Notes under the pieces: generated by a model | Databases searched by the model: none | What the model was told of the DNA's origin: nothing | The model's input: the letters and a program-made list of their open reading frames with translations, nothing else | Assembly: GCA_022648325.1 (NCBI GenBank) | Contig: JALCMG010000013.1 | Coordinates: forward strand, 1 to 60,713 | Source: Olsenella sp. | GTDB lineage: Bacteria > Actinomycetota > Coriobacteriia > Coriobacteriales > Atopobiaceae | Direction: 5' to 3' | DNA length: 60,713 bases | Made by a program: the position numbers and the translations under genes | Part shown: one piece after another, positions 7,820 to 16,624 of the stretch | Layout of the letters: every line of letters begins with the position of its first letter | Numbering within the stretch: the first letter of the stretch is position 1

Positions 7820-8572
7820 ATGGATAAAGACCTTCACGATCGCCTCTGTATTGAGCTGTTAGACCTTGCCGTCTCTGACAGTGACCTGTGCTGGTTGAAT
7901 ATCACACCTGATATGGTTGGGATGCTCGTCTCGCATCTTGAACTCCTCATCAAGAAGAATCAGGTAATGAATCTGACGAGAATCACCAACGAGCACGAGG
8001 CCCTCGTACTCCACATCATTGATTCGCTTCTCCTCATCGCACATAAACCTGACTTGCTGTCTAACGAGTCCAGGCTCTTGGACATTGGAACTGGAGCAGG
8101 TTATCCGGGCATACCGCTCTCTGTTGTCTCTGGCTGCTCCGGGGCTCTGATTGACTCTGTCGGCAAGAAGGTCTCTGCTGTCCAGGAGTTTGTTGATACT
8201 CTTGGACTTGCAGATCGTATTGTGTGTCTTCATGCTCGTGCTGAAGAAGTTCCAACAATCTTTGATAAACGATTCGATGTAGTTACTGCACGTGCAGTAG
8301 CCCAAACGAATGTTCTTATTGAGTACGCTGCTCCTTGTCTTAGAAGAAATGGAACACTACTCGTCAGTAAGGGAAATCCAAGCGACGAAGAGCTTCTTGC
8401 AGCTTCTGAAGCAGCAAAGATTTGTGGTTTACAAGAATCTGTAAGACTTGAGTACGATTTGCCTGAGGGACTTGGACATAGGACCATCCTGTCCTATGTC
8501 AAGACTGGGAATCCGCGCATTAAGCTTCCCCGGCCAAATGGTGTTGCTAAGAAGCACCCTTTGGGTGTCTAG
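7820..8572 (+). CDS. rsmG: 16S rRNA (guanine527-N7)-methyltransferase
   Basis: RsmG (GidB) methylates G527 of 16S rRNA using S-adenosylmethionine. The product of about 250 residues has the SAM-binding motif LLDIGTGAGYPGIPL and the downstream RAEEVP and VVTARAVAQ segments of the family. I start at ATG 7820, which has a GGGAGAGG site directly upstream; the earlier in-frame TTG at 7808 lies before that site. Codon use drifts toward A/T in the second half, unlike most of the window but like the following parAB region. It is separated from parA by an AT-rich gap. Confidence 0.93.
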   Translation: MDKDLHDRLCIELLDLAVSDSDLCWLNITPDMVGMLVSHLELLIKKNQVMNLTRITNEHEALVLHIIDSLLLIAHKPDLLSNESRLLDIGTGAGYPGIPLSVVSGCSGALIDSVGKKVSAVQEFVDTLGLADRIVCLHARAEEVPTIFDKRFDVVTARAVAQTNVLIEYAAPCLRRNGTLLVSKGNPSDEELLAASEAAKICGLQESVRLEYDLPEGLGHRTILSYVKTGNPRIKLPRPNGVAKKHPLGV

Positions 8573-8997
8573 TTGTCCTCTCTACTCTCTATAGATATCT
8601 AATTAATCACCAAATTCTCTCGACGTCTCCGAACCGATAAATGTCTGGTTTGGAGGCGTCTTATATATTGAAGACTTCAACTTCTGTTTCATGTGAAGCT
8701 GTTGGTCGATATTGTAATGTTGAGTACTAACTGGTATATGGCTTAGCTTCATAACTTATCTTCATAAGTGGCCTACTTACTAAATAATTTGCTGCCATGC
8801 CGTCTCATTCGAAGCTCTCGCATTAGATTGTCTCAATGAGTTTTACTCTATACATCAAACTTAGATCTTGCCTATCTGTGATTAGGTGATTGCTCTGCGG
8901 TGTTTTACGTGAAACTACTTGATTTGGTTGCTTCAAGACTGTCGAGAATTGTTCTTAATCATTATGGGTGGAACTAGAAGGCGATAATCATGCAGGT

Positions 8998-9013
8998 TGT
9001 TTCACGTGAAACA
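8998..9013. promoter_or_regulatory. parS site (perfect)
   Basis: TGTTTCACGTGAAACA is a perfect 16-bp palindrome and identical to the classical chromosomal parS consensus bound by ParB/Spo0J. A one-mismatch relative (GTTTTACGTGAAAC) lies 97 bp to the left at 8902-8915. Confidence 0.92.
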
Positions 9014-9098
9014 CCACATAGTGATGGTCTACTTCAAGTATGGTTGAAGTAGAGAAACCACTTTGTTTAACCACATATAGCTATTTAGATTGAAATGC

Positions 9099-9114
9099 AG
9101 TTTCACGTGAAACT
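9099..9114. promoter_or_regulatory. parS site (perfect core)
   Basis: AGTTTCACGTGAAACT is a perfect 16-bp palindrome containing the 14-bp parS core. It is centred 101 bp right of the previous site. Confidence 0.92.
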
Positions 9115-9188
9115 GTCTTCGCTTGTCGATTCGAAGGATCCTCTAACTTTAACCAAGATCTGATTACTGCAACTGAACAACAGGGGTT

Positions 9189-9224
9189 TAAATTTGGCCG
9201 TTTCACGTGAAACGGCCAAATTTA
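9189..9224. promoter_or_regulatory. parS site within a 36-bp perfect palindrome
   Basis: The 14-bp core GTTTCACGTGAAAC (9200-9213) is extended on both sides into a perfect palindrome from 9189 to 9224 (outer arms TAAATTTGGCC). The centre is 100 bp from the preceding site. The extra arms exceed what ParB is known to need. Confidence 0.92.
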
Positions 9225-9295
9225 GTTGAGTTCAATTCGCATGGTGAGACGAATTAAAATTTGAGAAAAACAAGTCGAACAGAATAAGGGTGTAA

Positions 9296-9323
9296 ATCCA
9301 ATGTTTCACGTGAAACATTGGAT
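9296..9323. promoter_or_regulatory. parS site within a 28-bp perfect palindrome
   Basis: The core GTTTCACGTGAAAC (9303-9316) is embedded in a perfect 28-bp palindrome with outer arms ATCCAAT. It is centred 103 bp from the previous site. A degenerate copy, GTTTCACATGAAAC (9384-9397), follows 81 bp further, just before parA. Another weak copy lies far left at 8686-8699 (GTTTCATGTGAAGC). Confidence 0.92.
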
Positions 9324-9477
9324 AATTGGAAACCACATAGGAAGAAAGAAAGCCATTCAACAATATCGGTTGAGATTCTCGAAGTTTCACATGAAACAAT
9401 ATCCTATGATTGTCAAACACCAGATTGGTGAGTAAACACAGTTTAGATGCAAACACACTCGGCAATTGGAGGTATTC

Positions 9478-10278
9478 GTGGGATTCCGAGACGTAAAACG
9501 AGGATTTGCTAATCGAGATTCAAAAGTTCTGGCCATCATTAACCAAAAGGGTGGGGTCGGAAAGTCTACGACGGCAATTAACCTCTCCGCAGCACTTGGA
9601 GAGGCAAAGAAGAAAGTCCTCGTCATTGACCTAGACCCGCAGGGAAATACGACAAGTGGGTATGGAATCGAAAAGGAAGACCTTGAACACGACATGTATG
9701 ACGTCTTGCTTCAAGATTTCCCAATTGAAGACGTCATAGTAGGTACCGTTGAAAAGCGAGTATTTGTTGCTCCTGCCACAATCCAGCTTGCAGGTGCAGA
9801 AATTGAGCTTGTTTCTGCTATGACCCGCGAAAGCATACTCAGAAACGTGGTTGATAAGATCAAAGACGAATTTGACTACGTCTTTATTGACTGTCCACCA
9901 TCGCTAGGCCTTCTCACAATCAATGCCCTTGTGGCTTCTGACCAGCTTTTGATTCCAATTCAATGCGAATATTACGCACTTGAAGGAGTTACAAAGCTAA
10001 TCGAATCGATGAAGATGGTGAAAAGCCGTCTTAATCCGAGCCTATCAATATTTGGCGTTGTAATGACGATGTACGACACGCGCACTACCCTCTCGCGCCA
10101 GGTTGTCGAAGAATGCGAGAACTATTTTGGACAGCAGATATTCAAGACATACATTCCACGCAATGTGAAAATCGCCGAGGCGCCAAGTCATGGCTTGCCT
10201 GTAACTATGTACGCGAGAATGAGCAAGGGTGCTTCTACATATACAAAGCTGGCAAAGGAAGTGATTCACCGTGGCTAA
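9478..10278 (+). CDS. parA: Chromosome partitioning ATPase ParA/Soj
   Basis: ParA is a deviant Walker ATPase that forms gradients on the nucleoid and drives separation of parS-ParB complexes. The protein of about 266 residues contains the signature KGGVGKST (about 24-31), VIDLDPQGNTTSG, and the YVFIDCPPSLGLLTINAL region. I start at GTG 9478, which has a TTGGAGG site 5 bp upstream; an in-frame TTG at 9466 is part of that site. The stop overlaps the parB start by 8 bp, so the two are translationally coupled. The N-terminus before the Walker motif is short, as in Soj rather than plasmid ParA. Confidence 0.95.
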   Translation: MGFRDVKRGFANRDSKVLAIINQKGGVGKSTTAINLSAALGEAKKKVLVIDLDPQGNTTSGYGIEKEDLEHDMYDVLLQDFPIEDVIVGTVEKRVFVAPATIQLAGAEIELVSAMTRESILRNVVDKIKDEFDYVFIDCPPSLGLLTINALVASDQLLIPIQCEYYALEGVTKLIESMKMVKSRLNPSLSIFGVVMTMYDTRTTLSRQVVEECENYFGQQIFKTYIPRNVKIAEAPSHGLPVTMYARMSKGASTYTKLAKEVIHRG

Positions 10279-11131
10279 GAAGACAGGCTTGGGCAAAGGC
10301 CTTGAATCTCTCATGGGAGAAGCAAATGCAGAGGTAGGTTCCACAGTGCCCGATTCAACACTTCCCATTAGTAAAATCAAACCGAACAAAGGACAACCAA
10401 GAAAGAACTTCAATCCAGACGAACTTGCTGAGCTTGCAGACTCGATTAAGCAGAATGGCATCCTTCAGCCAATCATCGTTCGCAAAAAGGGAGCGACGTA
10501 TGAGATTGTTGCAGGAGAGCGTCGATACCAAGCAGCGAAGCTGGCAGGGCTGGATGAGGTTCCCGTTGTAATTCGTGATATTAGCGATGAGGATGTATTT
10601 AAGCTTGCTCTCATAGAGAACCTTCAGCGATCGGACCTCAACCCTATCGAAGAGGCACAGGGCTATAAGCAGCTGCTTGACAAAAACGGCCTGACTCAAG
10701 AGGAGGTTGCACGACTCGTCTCCAAGTCACGCTCTGCAATAACCAACACCCTAAGACTGCTTGACCTACCTCATGACGTACAACAGCTGATGAGCGAGGG
10801 TAAGCTCACCGCAGGACATGCGAGAGCAATCCTTGCTGTTCCTTCAGAAGAGGGACGCATACGTTTGGCTGAGAAAGTTGTTGCCCAGGGATTGTCGGTA
10901 CGTCAGACAGAAACTCTTGCACCACTGTTTTCTGACAACAGCCAGGCGGAACCCGTACACAGGCAACCGGTGCCGCAGTCATTCAAGCGTGCAGCTAGGC
11001 AGATGCGCCTGGCATTGGACACCAACGTGAAGGTGAAGACGGTCCGAGGACGCAATAAGGTTGAGATTGAGTTTGAGGACGAAGAAGCTCTCGCTCACCT
11101 AGTTGACCTTCTCACAAGAGATTGGGGGTGA
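10271..11131 (+). CDS. parB: Chromosome partitioning protein ParB (CTPase, parS-binding)
   Basis: The 286-residue protein begins KKTGLGKGLESLMG, the motif that stimulates ParA. It then has the CTP-binding N domain with PRKNFNPDEL, IIVRKKGATYEIVAGERRYQAAKLAG and ENLQRSDLNPIEEAQGY, and a central helix-turn-helix (TQEEVARLVSKSRSAITNTLRLL). A C-terminal dimerisation region ends at FEDEEALAHLVDLLTRDWG. It loads at parS and slides as a clamp. The GTG start overlaps the parA stop. The array of sites lies within about 1.3 kb upstream, an unusually compact cis-trans arrangement. Confidence 0.96.
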   Translation: MAKKTGLGKGLESLMGEANAEVGSTVPDSTLPISKIKPNKGQPRKNFNPDELAELADSIKQNGILQPIIVRKKGATYEIVAGERRYQAAKLAGLDEVPVVIRDISDEDVFKLALIENLQRSDLNPIEEAQGYKQLLDKNGLTQEEVARLVSKSRSAITNTLRLLDLPHDVQQLMSEGKLTAGHARAILAVPSEEGRIRLAEKVVAQGLSVRQTETLAPLFSDNSQAEPVHRQPVPQSFKRAARQMRLALDTNVKVKTVRGRNKVEIEFEDEEALAHLVDLLTRDWG

Positions 11132-11133
11132 GC

Positions 11134-11379
11134 ATGAAAAAGATATTGGGCGGAGTGGTTGCCATCGCAGCCGTAGCGGGTATTGGTTATGTGGTCTATA
11201 AGGAGGTCATTTCTGAAGAGGCCAGGCAGAACATCCAGCGAATGGTAGAGACAGTCAAGACATCGTATGAGCGCATAGATGATGTGATTGCCTCGGTGAG
11301 AGGGGATGTAATGACGGAGGATGGACCTCTACCTAACGTCCAGACGACAATGCGCCAATGGAAGGACCTTGGCTATTAG
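11134..11379 (+). CDS. Small single-pass membrane protein downstream of parB
   Basis: This 81-residue protein is not one I can name. It starts MKKILGGVVAIAAVAGIGYVV, a single N-terminal transmembrane helix with a short positive front, followed by a charged, probably helical segment (EARQNIQRMVETVKTSYERIDD) and a short tail. The general plan resembles YtxH-type membrane-anchored proteins. The ATG at 11134 follows the parB stop by 2 bp, with GGGGG inside the parB end as ribosome-binding site, so it belongs to the parAB operon. A 12-bp hairpin terminator follows. Confidence 0.75.
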   Translation: MKKILGGVVAIAAVAGIGYVVYKEVISEEARQNIQRMVETVKTSYERIDDVIASVRGDVMTEDGPLPNVQTTMRQWKDLGY

Positions 11380-11431
11380 ATCGAACACAGTCTGCCATAA
11401 AACAAATATAAGAACAAATGTTCTAAACTTT

Positions 11432-11460
11432 AGGGCGGCCTCATCTGTTGAGGCCGCCCT
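11432..11460. terminator. Bidirectional hairpin between parB operon and rlmN
   Basis: A perfect 12-bp inverted repeat AGGGCGGCCTCA / TGAGGCCGCCCT with a 5-base loop lies between two convergent genes. The flanks are only weakly T-rich on either strand, so it may be a shared, moderately efficient terminator. Confidence 0.7.
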
Positions 11461-11503
11461 ACTCAGAAGACTACTAACGAAAAGCTAGATCAAAGAACCT
11501 AAG

Positions 11504-12553
11504 CTACATGCGCTGACGCAACTGGCCGCAAGCTGCGTCAATGTCAGCCCCACGAGAGTTTCTGATGGTAGCCTCAACGCCAACAGAGGCGAGACGTGCA
11601 ACAAACTCCTGAGCCCGCTCCGGACTTACAGGCTTGAGCTTGGAACTAGGAACATCGTTGAGCTGGATGATGTTCACATGGGCAAGAGTCCCACGGCAGA
11701 AGTCGCAGAGCGCCCCAAGCTCGTCCTCGTTGTCATTTACGCCCTGAATCAGTGCATACTCGTAGGTGGGTCTACGTCCTGTTTTGTCGACATACTCGCC
11801 CATGACGTCATAGAGGTGGATAAGCGAGTACTTCTTGACGCCGGGCATGAGGATGTTGCGTGTGCTCTGATTGGCAGAGTGCAGTGAGACAGCGAGCGTG
11901 AACTGCTCGGGCTCGTTGGCAAAGCGCTTAATCATAGGGATGACGCCACAAGTGGATACCGTAAGGTGACGAGCGCCAATTCCAGCGCCCTCCGGAGAGT
12001 TGAGACGACGAAGGGCAGCAAGCGTCGCGTCGTAGTTCATCAGGGGTTCGCCCTGACCCATCATCACGACGCTGGTAACACGCGTATTGAAATCGTCGCG
12101 CACGTGCATGACCTGCTCGTAGATCTCGCCAGCCGTAAGAGAGCGCGTGAGACCGGAAGCGCCAGTGGCACAGAAGGCGCAGCCCATGGCACAACCCGCC
12201 TGCGTGGAGACACATACCGAAAGACGGTTCTTCGAGGGCATGCCAACGCACTCGACCGCGACGCCATCGGGGAACCTAAGCAGGTACTTGCGGCTACCGT
12301 CTTGGGAAAGCTGGCGTGCGACCTCCTCAACGCCCCCGAGCGTGACATGGTCTGCAAGCTGGGTACGAAGCGCTTTGGAAAGGTTTGTCATCTGGTCAAG
12401 CGACGCGGCGTTCTTGACCCACACCCAATCCTCAATTTGCTTCGCGCGGAATTTTGGCTGGCCAAGCCCGGAGAGAAGGGCCTCGAGCTGCCCGTGCGTA
12501 CAGTTTCTTAGGTCAAGCTTCTCGTTGTTTCGATTGACGTCTTCCGTCTGCAT
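11504..12553 (-). CDS. rlmN: Dual-specificity RNA methyltransferase RlmN (23S A2503 / tRNA A37)
   Basis: RlmN is a radical SAM enzyme that makes 2-methyladenosine at A2503 of 23S rRNA and A37 of some tRNAs. The 349-residue protein has the iron-sulphur cluster motif CAMGCAFC (Cys 121, 125, 128), GEPLMNYDATLAAL, HLTVSTCGVIP and the SLHSANQSTRN segment. A C-terminal cysteine in DAACGQLRQ (C342) corresponds to the residue that carries the transient methyl. Length and order are normal. It is divergent from ddl with 109 bp between the starts, which must contain both promoters. Confidence 0.95.
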   Translation of the reverse strand: MQTEDVNRNNEKLDLRNCTHGQLEALLSGLGQPKFRAKQIEDWVWVKNAASLDQMTNLSKALRTQLADHVTLGGVEEVARQLSQDGSRKYLLRFPDGVAVECVGMPSKNRLSVCVSTQAGCAMGCAFCATGASGLTRSLTAGEIYEQVMHVRDDFNTRVTSVVMMGQGEPLMNYDATLAALRRLNSPEGAGIGARHLTVSTCGVIPMIKRFANEPEQFTLAVSLHSANQSTRNILMPGVKKYSLIHLYDVMGEYVDKTGRRPTYEYALIQGVNDNEDELGALCDFCRGTLAHVNIIQLNDVPSSKLKPVSPERAQEFVARLASVGVEATIRNSRGADIDAACGQLRQRM

Positions 12554-12662
12554 TTCTGGCCCCTTGCCCCTGTCGTATGGTGTGGTGGAGTATCCTCTTT
12601 GGGTTACTGTCTCCGTGTGAGTTTGAGTCTACCGCACGGCGGAGAGATGCGAGGGAGAGCAC

Positions 12663-13634
12663 ATGACAAGTCAGGACGTGTTGGGCCTCAAGGTTGTCGT
12701 TATCGCCGGCGGCTGGTCTGACGAGAAGGAAATTTCCCTGGACTCTGGGCGCGCGTGTCAGAAGGCGCTCACAGAGGCGGGCTTTACGGGTGTTGACCTG
12801 CTTGACGTTGCGGATGACGGCTTTGTTTCGGCGCTTACCAGAGGTGGTTATGACGTTGCCTTCGTGGCGATGCATGGACACTACGGCGAAGACGGCTGCA
12901 TCCAGGGCCTGCTGGAGATTCTGCACATGCCCTACACCTTCTCAGGCGTTCTTGGCAGTGCCGTGAGCACCGAGAAGGAAGTTGCTAAGACCCTCTACCG
13001 CCAAGCCGGCATCCCCACGCCTCGGGGTACCGACGTTGCGCCAGGTACCGAGCTTTCGACAGAGGATGTTGACCGCATCGTCGAGGAGCTTGGCCTGCCG
13101 CTCTTTGTAAAGCCAGCCGCCAACGGCTCCAGCTTTGGCGTTACGCGTGTGACCAGCGCTTCTCAGCTGCCTGAAGCCGTTCGATTCGCAACGTCTGGCG
13201 GTGACCGTGCCCTTATCGAAGAGTGCGTCACCGGTACCGAGATCACCGTTCCCGTTATTGGCAACGACGAGCCCAAGGCGCTACCAATCGTTGAGATCGT
13301 GACGGGCGCGGAGTTCTATGACCTTAAGGTCAAGTACGAGCCCTCGTCGATGCACCACGTGATTCCGGCCCGTCTTGAGGCTGGCGTCTACGCCCGCGTT
13401 CAGGAACTTGCCGTCCGCGCCCACCGCGCGCTACATCTTCTTGGTGCCTCTCGTAGCGACTTCATTGTGCGCGAGGACGGTACGCCGGTGATTCTCGAGA
13501 CAAACACCATTCCAGGCATGACCGAGACCAGCCTCCTGCCCGACTCTGCACGTCACGGTGGCATTGAGTTCCCGGAGCTTTGCAAGAGGTTCGTGGAGTA
13601 TGCGCTAGAGGCACATGGAAAGTCGGAGGCATAG
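12663..13634 (+). CDS. ddl: D-alanine--D-alanine ligase
   Basis: Ddl joins two D-alanines for the peptidoglycan stem peptide, using ATP. The 323-residue protein has the ATP-grasp fold signatures: an N-terminal VVIAGGWSDEKEISLDSG, a central FVKPAANGSSFGVTRV, and the C-terminal RSDFIVREDGTPVILETNTIPGMTETSLLP with the metal-binding Glu and Asn. A GAGAG-type site precedes the ATG. The next gene starts one base after the stop, so the two form an operon. Confidence 0.95.
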   Translation: MTSQDVLGLKVVVIAGGWSDEKEISLDSGRACQKALTEAGFTGVDLLDVADDGFVSALTRGGYDVAFVAMHGHYGEDGCIQGLLEILHMPYTFSGVLGSAVSTEKEVAKTLYRQAGIPTPRGTDVAPGTELSTEDVDRIVEELGLPLFVKPAANGSSFGVTRVTSASQLPEAVRFATSGGDRALIEECVTGTEITVPVIGNDEPKALPIVEIVTGAEFYDLKVKYEPSSMHHVIPARLEAGVYARVQELAVRAHRALHLLGASRSDFIVREDGTPVILETNTIPGMTETSLLPDSARHGGIEFPELCKRFVEYALEAHGKSEA

Positions 13635-13635
13635 C

Positions 13636-16614
13636 ATGGCCCTTGCCAATGCTGGCGGGCGAGATGAGAACACGGAACGAGCTGCAGCCGCCCTTGAGCG
13701 GCTGCTTCTTCCTGGAACGCCCGAGGACATACGCTCAAACTACATGAGCCTCGCTGAGCGTGCGCGCACCAATAGCTTTGACCTGCTGGAAGAGGACATC
13801 GTTGTGCTTGATACAGAGACCACGGGCCTCTCGTTTAAGGACTGCGAACTCATAGAGGTCTCTGCGGCAAGACTCTCTGGTCGCGAGACCGTCGAGCGCT
13901 TTGAGACATTCGTTGATCCTGGCAGGCCCATCCCGTCAGAGATCCAAAAGCTCACGGGAATACGTGACATTGACGTTGCTGGTGCTCCGAGTCCCGAAGA
14001 GGCAGTAAGAGCCCTGGCGGAATTTGTGGGCGGCGCGCCGGTGCTTGCCCACAACGCAACCTTCGATCGCACCTTCATCGAGGGGGTTCGCGGAGGAGCG
14101 GAGGTGTCAGATACCTGGATCGACACGCTTGCCCTGTCGCGCATTGCTCTCCCGCGCCTCTCCTCTCACCGGCTTTCTGACATGGCAGAGGCATTTGGCT
14201 GCGATTCTGTCACGCACCGTGCCGGCGACGACGTCGACGCGCTCTGCGGCATGTGGCGCATCATCCTGCTTGGTCTTTCAGACCTGCCAGCAGGTCTTCT
14301 AGGAAGGCTTTCCGAGATGCATCCAGAGGTAGAGTGGCCGTTCAGACCTGTGATCGCGCACTTGGCGGCAGAGAGAGGCCCAGAGTCCTTCTCGCTCAAG
14401 GCTCTGCGTCATGGCCTGGTGGCGCGTGAGGAGGCGCATCCACGTCCGGATGCCGCCGAGAGCGACGAGACTCTTTTTGCCCCAGCGCCTGAGGTCATTC
14501 TGGATGAGTTTGCGTCCCAGGGTGTGGTCGGGCGTATGTATGAGAACTACGAGCCCCGGCCGGAGCAGCTCTCCATGGCCCTTGAGGTGCGAGATGCCCT
14601 TGCAACCTCGACGCACCGTACTATTGAGGCCGGAACGGGTGTAGGAAAGTCCATCGCCTACCTGCTGCCAGAGGTTCTCTTTGCCCAGCGCAACAATGTG
14701 ACCGTGGGCATAGCGACAAAGACCAACGCCCTTACCGACCAGCTTGTCTCCCACGAGCTGCCGGCGCTTTCGCATGCGCTGCCAAATGGCCTCACCTTCC
14801 ACAGCCTGAAGGGCTACGAGCACTATCCGTGCCTGCACAGGCTTGACCGTGCGGTTGCGGAGGACCTGCCGCTTGAGCTTGCACGCAATGATGGTCGCTC
14901 GGACAATGCCATCGCCGGCGACATGCTCACGGCCATCGCAGTGACGTATGCCTATGCGTGTCAGTCACCCGATGGCGACCTTGATGCTCTTGGTATCCGT
15001 TGGCGGTACGTGCCTCGGCAAATGCTCACGACTACGCCAAACGAGTGCCTCCGCGGGCGCTGCCCATACTTCCCCAACGAGTGTCTGGTACATGGTGCCC
15101 GCAGGCGTGCGGCCAGTGGCGATGTGGTTGTGACGAACCATTCGCTGCTGCTTCGTAACGTTGCTGCGGAGGGAAAGATACTGCCTCCCATCAGGCATTG
15201 GGTGATCGACGAGGCCCACTCCTTCGAGGGGGAAGCTCGCCGCCAGTGGGCACACGAGGTCTCGGGAGACGCTGCTCGCACGGCGTTCGAGCTTCTTGGT
15301 GGCACCAAGAGCGGATCCCTTCACACGGTGATGACGTCCGTCTCGGAGTCTAAGCTCGAGGGGGCAACGCTTGTCCAGGGGCTGCTCACCAAGGCGGCTG
15401 CGTCTGTCTCTCGCGCCGCGGTCTCGACTGCCGACCTCTTCATGGCCGTGCACGAGCTTGGGCCTCTTGCCAGGGGCGATGACGGCTACGACATGGCGAC
15501 CCTCTGGGTTGACGAAAAGGTTCGCGAGACTCCTCAATGGGGCGCCGTCGCAGAAGCCGGCTCCGCCGCCGTAGCCCACCTGGACGAGGCGGCAAAGCAC
15601 CTGGGTGAGGCTGAGGAGAAGCTCGCCGAGGTTGCGCCGCAGCTGGCGGCAGACCTCACGGAGTCTGGGCGCTTTGTTACCGAGCTGCTTGAGAGTCTGC
15701 GGCTTATCTTGGGCGGAGAGGACCAGGCGTACGTGTACTCTGCGGAGCTATGCCGGTCGAAGCGACGCATTGGTGCCGAGAAGCTCCTTGCCGAGAAGCT
15801 TGATGTTGGTGCGGACCTTGCGCAAGACTGGCTGCCCGAGATGAAGAGTGTGGTGTTTACCTCGGCAACCATGGCGGTGAGAGATGACTTCTCGCACTTT
15901 GACCATGCAGTGGGGCTTGACCGCCTGCCGCCGTCCATGCACAAAGACGTGCATCTTGATTCAAGCTTTGATTACGACAAGAGCATGTCTGTCATTGTGA
16001 CCAAGGATATGCCGGCACCACACGAGAGCAATTACATCGATACTCTTGTAGAGCTTCTCTACAACGTGCACCGTTCAATGGACGGCTCGGTCCTCACGCT
16101 GTTCACAAACAGGCGTGACATGGAGCGCGTGTACTCCGAGCTTGAACCGCGTCTCGCCAACATTGGGCTTGCTCTGGCGTGTCAGGAGCGCGGCTCATCG
16201 CCTCGCCGCCTGCGCCAGCAATTCCTGGCCGAGAAGCGCACGTCCCTTCTCGCCTTGCGCTCGTTTTGGGAGGGATTCGACGCCACTGGTGACACCCTTA
16301 GGTGCGTCGTGATCCCCAAGCTACCGTTTGCAAGCCCCAACGACCCGATTGTGCGCGAACGGGACCTGCGCGAGGATCGGGCATGGTGGCACTACTCGCT
16401 TCCCGAGGCGGTTATCTCGGTGAAGCAGGCCGCGGGCCGTCTTATCCGAACGTCCAGCGACCGCGGCGTGCTTGTGCTTGCAGACTCGCGTGTGGTGCAG
16501 AAGCGCTATGGCCGTGCCTTTACGGGGTCGTTGCCGTCCAAGAGCGTGACCACGCTTGAGACCGAAAACGTGGGGCGCTACATAGAGATGTGGCGCTCAT
16601 CACACGAGCGGTAG
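13636..16614 (+). CDS. dinG: DnaQ-type exonuclease fused to DinG/XPD-type helicase
   Basis: The 992-residue protein joins a DEDDh 3'-5' exonuclease to a superfamily 2 helicase. The exonuclease part has DTET (59-62), HNATFD (139-144) and HRAGDDVD (194-201), so all catalytic acids and the His are present. The helicase has Walker A EAGTGVGKS (331-339), DEAH (525-528) and four cysteines (399, 471, 476, 483) placed as in the iron-sulphur domain of XPD/DinG. The C-terminal part includes a helicase motif VI-like QAAGRLIRTSSDRG. B. subtilis-type DinG has the same fusion. I choose ATG 13636, with GGAGG 6 bp upstream, over the ATG at 13615 inside ddl. Confidence 0.9.
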   Translation: MALANAGGRDENTERAAAALERLLLPGTPEDIRSNYMSLAERARTNSFDLLEEDIVVLDTETTGLSFKDCELIEVSAARLSGRETVERFETFVDPGRPIPSEIQKLTGIRDIDVAGAPSPEEAVRALAEFVGGAPVLAHNATFDRTFIEGVRGGAEVSDTWIDTLALSRIALPRLSSHRLSDMAEAFGCDSVTHRAGDDVDALCGMWRIILLGLSDLPAGLLGRLSEMHPEVEWPFRPVIAHLAAERGPESFSLKALRHGLVAREEAHPRPDAAESDETLFAPAPEVILDEFASQGVVGRMYENYEPRPEQLSMALEVRDALATSTHRTIEAGTGVGKSIAYLLPEVLFAQRNNVTVGIATKTNALTDQLVSHELPALSHALPNGLTFHSLKGYEHYPCLHRLDRAVAEDLPLELARNDGRSDNAIAGDMLTAIAVTYAYACQSPDGDLDALGIRWRYVPRQMLTTTPNECLRGRCPYFPNECLVHGARRRAASGDVVVTNHSLLLRNVAAEGKILPPIRHWVIDEAHSFEGEARRQWAHEVSGDAARTAFELLGGTKSGSLHTVMTSVSESKLEGATLVQGLLTKAAASVSRAAVSTADLFMAVHELGPLARGDDGYDMATLWVDEKVRETPQWGAVAEAGSAAVAHLDEAAKHLGEAEEKLAEVAPQLAADLTESGRFVTELLESLRLILGGEDQAYVYSAELCRSKRRIGAEKLLAEKLDVGADLAQDWLPEMKSVVFTSATMAVRDDFSHFDHAVGLDRLPPSMHKDVHLDSSFDYDKSMSVIVTKDMPAPHESNYIDTLVELLYNVHRSMDGSVLTLFTNRRDMERVYSELEPRLANIGLALACQERGSSPRRLRQQFLAEKRTSLLALRSFWEGFDATGDTLRCVVIPKLPFASPNDPIVRERDLREDRAWWHYSLPEAVISVKQAAGRLIRTSSDRGVLVLADSRVVQKRYGRAFTGSLPSKSVTTLETENVGRYIEMWRSSHER

Positions 16615-16624
16615 GCGCAAGGCA

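Larger units (their letters stand above)
8573..9477. other. AT-rich intergenic region carrying the parS array
   Basis: This 905-bp stretch has no convincing gene on either strand. It is markedly AT-richer than the surrounding genes. It holds seven sites related to the ParB-binding palindrome GTTTCACGTGAAAC: four perfect 14-mers and three degenerate ones. The centres are at about 8692, 8908, 9005, 9106, 9206, 9309 and 9390. The part before 8680 shows nothing else that I can identify. Confidence 0.85.

Noticed and set aside
8573..9477. AT-rich gap before parA considered as the replication origin
   Set aside because: It holds parS sites, not DnaA-box-like clusters or trios; the dnaA-flanking gaps fit oriC better.
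13636..16614. DnaQ-DinG fusion considered as novel
   Set aside because: The same exonuclease-helicase fusion is known for DinG of Bacillus and relatives; all motifs are ordinary.
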